Positions 5,591 through 8,513 of a stretch of 8,513 bases of DNA are shown here, one piece after another. The first letter of the stretch is position 1. Every line of letters begins with the position of its first letter. Below the pieces are notes generated by a model that had not been told where the DNA came from, searched no databases, and saw only the letters and a program-made list of their open reading frames with translations. Source of the DNA: Ruminococcaceae bacterium UBA3323 (GTDB lineage: Bacteria > Bacillota > Clostridia > Oscillospirales > Acutalibacteraceae); the NCBI GenBank assembly GCA_002361935.1, contig DESD01000058.1, positions 1,329 through 9,841 on the forward strand, in the 5' to 3' direction. The translations under genes were made by a program, and so were the position numbers.

Positions 5591-6421
5591 TCATCTCTTA
5601 GCACCGCAAGAACATTCTTCCCAAGTTTCAGTCTTGTACTGAGCATCGTGATGAATAGTATCGACTTTTACTTTTTCTGTTCCGGCAACGACGTATTTTC
5701 CATTTCGATACGTGCCCTGACCGGCTTTTACGCGAGGACAATCAACATTTGAGTGATACATGTAGAGCATACCGACGCTTGTTATTCCTTCGTCTTTCGG
5801 GTAGTTGCCGTTACGGTAATTTTTTGTACAATCGTATCCGCAGGCACATATTTCGTGTAATTCTTTGATTTCGCGTGTTTCGTAAATGTCTTCGTCCCAA
5901 GCCTCTTTCACAAGAACCTGTTTCGATTTCTTAACGAAATTGTGCGTATGTCCTGTCGTTGCCGGCTTAGTTGTTGCAGTCTGAGCAGGCTTTTTAGTTG
6001 TAGTCTCGGTTCTCTTAGTAGTCTGAGGTGTAGATTTCTTAGTTGTCGTCTCTGACTTCTTAGTGGTCTGCTGAGATTTCGAAGTGGTTGTCACAGGCTT
6101 TGGTGCAACAGTTGTTGTCTGCTCTGTTTTCTTGCCTGTTTCTTTGTCTGTAACAGTCTTTGTGACAGTACCGTCTTTGTTGGTCTTAACCTCGACGGTG
6201 TTACCGTCGGCATCCTTGCCGATAGTGATTTCATTGCCGTTTTCATCAGTAGTTGTGCTTTCAACACTGACATCTTCTGTGAGTTCATCAACAACAGCGT
6301 CAACGGCTTCTTCTGCGACTGTTGTCGGTTCAGTGGTTGCATCATCTGTATCAGCAGTACAACCGATGAATACAGTTACGATGAACAATACTGTGAGTAA
6401 CATTGATAAGATTTTTTTCAT
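5591..6421 (-). CDS. Lipoprotein with Thr/Lys-rich linker and His/Cys-rich C-terminal domain
   Basis: This 276-residue protein begins with a lipoprotein-type signal peptide ending VFIGC; lipid would attach to Cys21 (Phe at -3 is not canonical). An acidic, Thr-rich region (22-60) and a DENGN/DADGN segment (59-95) follow. A linker of TTTKK-like repeats (about 96-157) is typical of a stalk holding a domain away from the membrane. The C-terminal domain starts with HTHNF (His158, His160) and contains CACGYDC (Cys192, 194, 198), Cys228, His257-His258 and CSCGAKR (Cys270, 272), which suggests zinc binding or disulfides. No named family is recognised. It begins 32 bases after the stop of the preceding lipoprotein and has AAAGGAA upstream at rather long spacing, so it is the second gene of an operon ending at the terminator at 5551-5584. 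A role in surface binding is only a guess. Confidence 0.85.
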   Translation of the reverse strand: MKKILSMLLTVLFIVTVFIGCTADTDDATTEPTTVAEEAVDAVVDELTEDVSVESTTTDENGNEITIGKDADGNTVEVKTNKDGTVTKTVTDKETGKKTEQTTTVAPKPVTTTSKSQQTTKKSETTTKKSTPQTTKRTETTTKKPAQTATTKPATTGHTHNFVKKSKQVLVKEAWDEDIYETREIKELHEICACGYDCTKNYRNGNYPKDEGITSVGMLYMYHSNVDCPRVKAGQGTYRNGKYVVAGTEKVKVDTIHHDAQYKTETWEECSCGAKR

Positions 6422-6453
6422 AGTGTATCAGTTCCTTTTTTCATCAATTAAAA

Positions 6454-7701
6454 TCAGTCAAATGCTGTTTCTACAATTTCGTCTTTTGGGTCAATAATAA
6501 ATTTCTTTGAATCTATTTCATCAAGCACAATATTGCTGTTCTTTTCCAGCTTGGTACACAATGCGTTTCCGCCTTTGGAATCAGAAAAAGACACACCGCC
6601 ATAAAATGAATCAAATACCTGAATACAGTTACCGTCTTTGCTATCAACTGTATCACCTTTGTAATATACAGAACTCATTCCGTCAGCAGTATAATCCCAA
6701 TATTTCTCAGAAAGAATACCCATAATTTTATTGTCATACTCTGCAACTACTTTGCCGTCTGTGTAATTCAAGGTGAAATATTGATATATAAAACCCTCTT
6801 GATTCGTTGCGTTTCCTGTTCCGTCAGACACTAAAGCGAGCTTATATTTATATCCGTCATTTTCTTTCAGTATCTTTTCACCCTCAGCTTTTATGTTTTG
6901 ATATTCCTCTGTTGCTTCAAAAGACGCTGAAATTTCGTGTAAAATATTTTCTGCCGCATTTTCGGCATCTCCACCGTTTTTAACGGATTCTATACCATCT
7001 TTTATAGACGGATATTTTTCATAGAGAGTATTCATTTCATTTCTGACTGTTTCAATCGGTATTTCAAATTTTATTGTATAAGTTGTTATACCATTTTCGT
7101 ATGTACTATCAGTATCACTGCTTGTATAGCTGGCAAACCTTGAAGAATTAATATCAATTAAACTTCTAAATACATTATAAACTTTTTCATAATGATATCT
7201 TTCAATATACTCATTTCTGTCAACGTTATATTTAGTGCTATCATCATCTTTATAAGTATTGTTTTCAGCCGTTATATCTTCAACAAGTCTTGCTAATGTT
7301 TCTGATAGTTTTTCTGCGGTATATTCAAGGAAAAAAGGTTCTTTTTCAGATATATAACCATTTAATAATTTTGTGAGTTTATAGTTATAAGCATCATCAA
7401 TTGCTTTTTTGATTTCACTTTCATCCATATTTTCCAAATCGCCTAAAGTTCTGTCATCACTAAAATCACATATTTTTAATTTATCGCCATTAATTAAATA
7501 AGCCGTTTCAACAACGGAATCTTTATCAAAAATTCCCTTATCAAAAGTATCGCTTTTATCTGTTGTGCAAGAATACCAAATACGGTCATCATCAAACAAC
7601 TCACTTACCTTAACTGTTTTTGCCTTTCCACATCCTGCAAACATTACAGCGATAAGTGTGAAACACATTAAAATACTTATTCCTTTAATAATTTTTTTCA
7701 T
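6454..7701 (-). CDS. Predicted lipoprotein of unknown function
   Basis: The 415-residue protein starts with a typical lipoprotein signal: Lys-Lys, a hydrophobic core and MFAGC, with lipid attachment expected at Cys24. The mature part is hydrophilic, acidic and mostly alpha/beta in character, with no membrane span and no family I recognise. Thr/Ser/Asp-rich stretches and a Tyr-rich segment lie near the C-terminus (YQYFTLNYTDGKVVAEYD). The start at 7701 is preferred over longer in-frame starts because GGGGAGG sits seven bases upstream and the lipoprotein signal begins exactly there. The open frame continues upstream as far as a GTG at 7857 through the leader hairpin, which is regulatory rather than coding in the usual sense. 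It is the first gene of a two-gene lipoprotein operon, divergent from the XRE regulator. It likely resides on the outer face of the membrane. Confidence 0.85.
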   Translation of the reverse strand: MKKIIKGISILMCFTLIAVMFAGCGKAKTVKVSELFDDDRIWYSCTTDKSDTFDKGIFDKDSVVETAYLINGDKLKICDFSDDRTLGDLENMDESEIKKAIDDAYNYKLTKLLNGYISEKEPFFLEYTAEKLSETLARLVEDITAENNTYKDDDSTKYNVDRNEYIERYHYEKVYNVFRSLIDINSSRFASYTSSDTDSTYENGITTYTIKFEIPIETVRNEMNTLYEKYPSIKDGIESVKNGGDAENAAENILHEISASFEATEEYQNIKAEGEKILKENDGYKYKLALVSDGTGNATNQEGFIYQYFTLNYTDGKVVAEYDNKIMGILSEKYWDYTADGMSSVYYKGDTVDSKDGNCIQVFDSFYGGVSFSDSKGGNALCTKLEKNSNIVLDEIDSKKFIIDPKDEIVETAFD

Positions 7702-7708
7702 TAAATAT

Positions 7709-7715
7709 CCTCCCC
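7709..7715 (-). promoter_or_regulatory. Ribosome binding site that fixes the first lipoprotein start
   Basis: GGGGAGG on the - strand, seven bases before ATG at 7701. It begins just after the U tract of the leader terminator, so ribosome access and transcription termination are in direct competition. Confidence 0.85.
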
Positions 7716-7720
7716 AAAAA

Positions 7721-7752
7721 TAAAAAATGCGTACAGCCGAAGCCATACGCAT
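7721..7752 (-). terminator. Leader terminator (likely attenuator) before the lipoprotein operon
   Basis: On the - strand ATGCGTA (7752-7746) pairs with TACGCAT (7733-7727). It continues with two wobble and two GC pairs to a TTCG tetraloop, and is followed by TTTTTTA. The U tract ends five bases before the ribosome binding site of the first lipoprotein. No - strand gene ends upstream, so the hairpin most likely controls read-through from the promoter at 7904-7931. Confidence 0.8.
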
Positions 7753-7829
7753 AAAAAACACATTGCTCCAACTGTCGCCAAACAATTCAACACACATCGT
7801 CATAAACAAAGCATGATAAATAGAGCATG

Positions 7830-7853
7830 TATTTTTATCAAAAGATAAAAATA
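7830..7853. repeat. Leader hairpin
   Basis: Ten-base-pair AT-rich perfect stem (7830-7839 with 7844-7853) around AAAA on the + strand. It lies about 45 bases into the lipoprotein leader and may be part of the attenuator structure. Confidence 0.55.
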
Positions 7854-7903
7854 TCACGCGTTGTTTAAAACGATAATATTAAGTTGAATTATTTGGCTCT
7901 TAA

Positions 7904-7931
7904 AGTATATCACTTATTTACTTTAAGACAA
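7904..7931 (-). promoter_or_regulatory. Promoter of the lipoprotein operon
   Basis: TTGTCT (7926-7931) and TATACT (7904-7909) on the - strand, spacer 16, with TGA before the -10 box (extended -10). The start would be near 7897, giving a leader of about 195 bases. Confidence 0.7.
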
Positions 7932-7932
7932 G

Positions 7933-7967
7933 CTCAATAAATTGAGTTTATTTCAATTATACTCAAT
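7933..7967. promoter_or_regulatory. Repeated ATTGAG/CTCAAT boxes between divergent genes
   Basis: CTCAAT (7933-7938), ATTGAG (7941-7946) and CTCAAT (7962-7967). The first two form a 6+2+6 palindrome that adjoins the -35 box of the lipoprotein promoter. The position suits an operator, possibly for the neighbouring XRE regulator. Confidence 0.45.
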
Positions 7968-8005
7968 ATGTTTAGCATAGTCAAGAGATTAGTTATGTTA
8001 TTTTA

Positions 8006-8022
8006 TACATATAATATATGTA
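8006..8022. promoter_or_regulatory. Perfect 17-bp palindrome before the XRE regulator gene
   Basis: TACATATAATATATGTA has 8-bp arms around one central A. It includes a TATAAT box (8010-8015) and touches the ribosome binding site AAGGAAG (8022-8028). Binding here would block both transcription and translation start, so it is a good candidate for autoregulation. A -35 partner is not clear. Confidence 0.55.
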
Positions 8023-8035
8023 AGGAAGATAACAA

Positions 8036-8257
8036 ATGATTTCATACAAGCCTTTTTATCGCACTTTATCTGAAAAGCACATAACAGAATATTCTTTAAT
8101 CTTTAAACACGGAATACCTGCTAATACGCTTCACAGAATGAAACACGGTGAAGCCATTACAACAAAAACACTTGATGAGCTTTGCTTTATTCTCGATTGT
8201 GATGTTGAAGATATTTTATTGCATATAAAGAAAGACAAAGACGAAAACCCTGCTTGA
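8036..8257 (+). CDS. Small XRE/Cro-type transcriptional regulator
   Basis: The 73-residue protein is almost wholly a helix-turn-helix domain of the Cro/C1 (HTH_26, YozG-like) type. The domain spans about residues 6-64. The turn is FKHGIPANTLHRMKHGE, with the recognition helix near 28-37, followed by ITTKTLDELCFILDCDVEDIL, the characteristic last two helices of this family. The C-terminus is short and charged, with no ligand or dimerisation domain. The ATG is preceded by AAGGAAG seven bases upstream. It is divergent from the lipoprotein operon, and the 334-base gap between them holds several palindromic sequences, so it probably regulates itself and perhaps the lipoproteins. Its stop codon lies inside the following terminator. 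Confidence 0.9.
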   Translation: MISYKPFYRTLSEKHITEYSLIFKHGIPANTLHRMKHGEAITTKTLDELCFILDCDVEDILLHIKKDKDENPA

Positions 8258-8276
8258 TTTAAGCAGGGCATTTTTT
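8248..8276 (+). terminator. Intrinsic terminator of the XRE regulator gene
   Basis: Eight-base-pair stem CCCTGCTT/AAGCAGGG (8248-8255 with 8261-8268), five-base loop, then CATTTTTT. The left arm overlaps the last codons and the stop codon. Confidence 0.9.
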
Positions 8277-8295
8277 ATAGCTGTAAAATATTTGA

Positions 8296-8324
8296 TTGCT
8301 TTTTGTAGAAATAACTGTTATTAT
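8296..8324 (+). promoter_or_regulatory. Promoter of the micro-toxin gene
   Basis: TTGCTT (8296-8301) and TATTAT (8319-8324) with a 17-base spacer and TGT before the -10 box (extended -10). The transcript would begin near 8331 with a 5-bp hairpin AGAGC/GCTCT right at its 5' end. Confidence 0.6.
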
Positions 8325-8382
8325 ATCAAAAGAGCCTTTGCTCTCCTGGAGTTATCATGGATAACGGTAGGCGGTCAATCTT

Positions 8383-8398
8383 GCTCCCGAAAGGGGGC
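8383..8398 (+). promoter_or_regulatory. Hairpin hiding the toxin ribosome binding site
   Basis: GCTCCC pairs with GGGGGC around a GAAA loop. The G-rich arm is the Shine-Dalgarno sequence, eight bases before ATG at 8406. A second small hairpin, GTTATC/GATAAC, lies at 8351-8365. Closing the ribosome binding site in a stem is a common safeguard in type I toxin mRNAs. Confidence 0.65.
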
Positions 8399-8405
8399 GT
8401 TGCCA

Positions 8406-8480
8406 ATGGAACAATATGTTTTTATCATTTTAATATTGATATTTGCAACAGGTTACATATTGGTAATAAAAAAGAAATAA
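8406..8480 (+). CDS. 24-residue membrane peptide, putative type I (Hol_Tox-like) toxin
   Basis: The peptide has a short polar start (MEQY), one hydrophobic span of about 17 residues (VFIILILIFATGYILVI) and a basic end (KKK). This is the pattern of small membrane toxins of type I toxin-antitoxin modules in Firmicutes (putative holin-like toxin, TxpA and Fst groups), which damage the membrane when overproduced. The ATG at 8406 is chosen over the longer in-frame start at 8292 because GGGGG lies eight bases upstream, and because the earlier codons cover the promoter and the structured leader. The gene has its own promoter, a folded leader that hides the ribosome binding site, and a terminator that overlaps the stop codon, all usual for this class. 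The antisense RNA partner is expected to start beyond the right edge and is not visible. A harmless membrane peptide is the alternative. Confidence 0.7.
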   Translation: MEQYVFIILILIFATGYILVIKKK

Positions 8481-8513
8481 ACCGCCTGACTTCCAAATAA
8501 GGCGATTTATTTC
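8474..8513 (+). terminator. Terminator overlapping the toxin stop codon (right edge)
   Basis: CGCCT/AGGCG (8483-8487 with 8500-8504) extended, after one mismatch, by GAAATAAA/TTTATTTC (8474-8481 with 8506-8513). The stem includes the stop codon. On the - strand it would give a similar hairpin, as expected where a convergent antisense RNA overlaps the toxin end. It runs to the last base of the window. Confidence 0.7.

Noticed and set aside
6084..6497. 137-codon + strand reading frame rich in Val, Ser and Thr
   Set aside because: It lies opposite the Thr/Lys-rich linker of the lipoprotein, and its composition is the reverse-strand image of those repeats. No ribosome binding site was seen.
7702..7857. 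52-codon N-terminal extension of the first lipoprotein from a GTG at 7857
   Set aside because: The extension runs through a terminator hairpin and the ribosome binding site of the ATG at 7701, where a clean lipoprotein signal begins.
8292..8405. Longer in-frame start for the 24-residue membrane peptide
   Set aside because: These codons overlap the promoter and structured leader. The ATG at 8406 has a Shine-Dalgarno sequence at correct spacing.

Overview
The window looks like chromosomal DNA of a low-GC Gram-positive anaerobe of the gut Clostridia, Ruminococcus-like. This rests on AT-rich intergenic DNA, strong AGGAGG-type ribosome binding sites, many short intrinsic terminators, a secreted FN3/BIG2 protein, lipoproteins with Thr/Lys-rich linkers, and a Hol_Tox-like micro-toxin. 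The lineage is an inference from style; no rRNA or marker gene is present.

Left part (1-1113): a terminator at the left edge, a small PIN/NYN-like predicted nuclease gene on the + strand (46-417), a bidirectional terminator, and on the - strand the remains of an acyltransferase-3 membrane protein. That gene carries a one-base frameshift in an A homopolymer and a large internal deletion.

Middle (1114-4912): two separately transcribed - strand genes. One is a short-chain dehydrogenase/reductase with complete active-site motifs. The other is a 921-residue secreted protein with a His/Cys motif, four FN3-like repeats with an exact 91-residue period, three BIG2 domains and a C-terminal M14 zinc carboxypeptidase with all key residues. 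The latter has a consensus promoter.

Gene-poor stretch (4820-5590): no convincing protein gene. It holds the peptidase promoter, a second good - strand promoter (TTGACA-17-TAAACT) overlapped by two TACAnnTGTA operators of BlaI/MecI/CopY type, a 58-nt hairpin just downstream of that promoter (candidate regulated small RNA or long leader), and a repeated palindrome element.

Right part (5551-8513): a - strand operon of two lipoproteins (415 and 276 residues) with a promoter, a leader of about 195 nt containing an intrinsic terminator directly before the ribosome binding site (likely attenuator), and a terminal hairpin. Divergent from it is a 73-residue XRE-type regulator preceded by a perfect 17-bp palindrome and by repeated ATTGAG boxes in the shared intergenic region. 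Last comes a 24-residue single-membrane-span peptide with a folded 5' leader and a terminator overlapping its stop codon, which fits the toxin of a type I toxin-antitoxin module.

Working together: the regulator and the lipoprotein operon probably share control through the intergenic boxes. The peptidase and the lipoproteins all act outside the membrane. The remaining genes appear independent.
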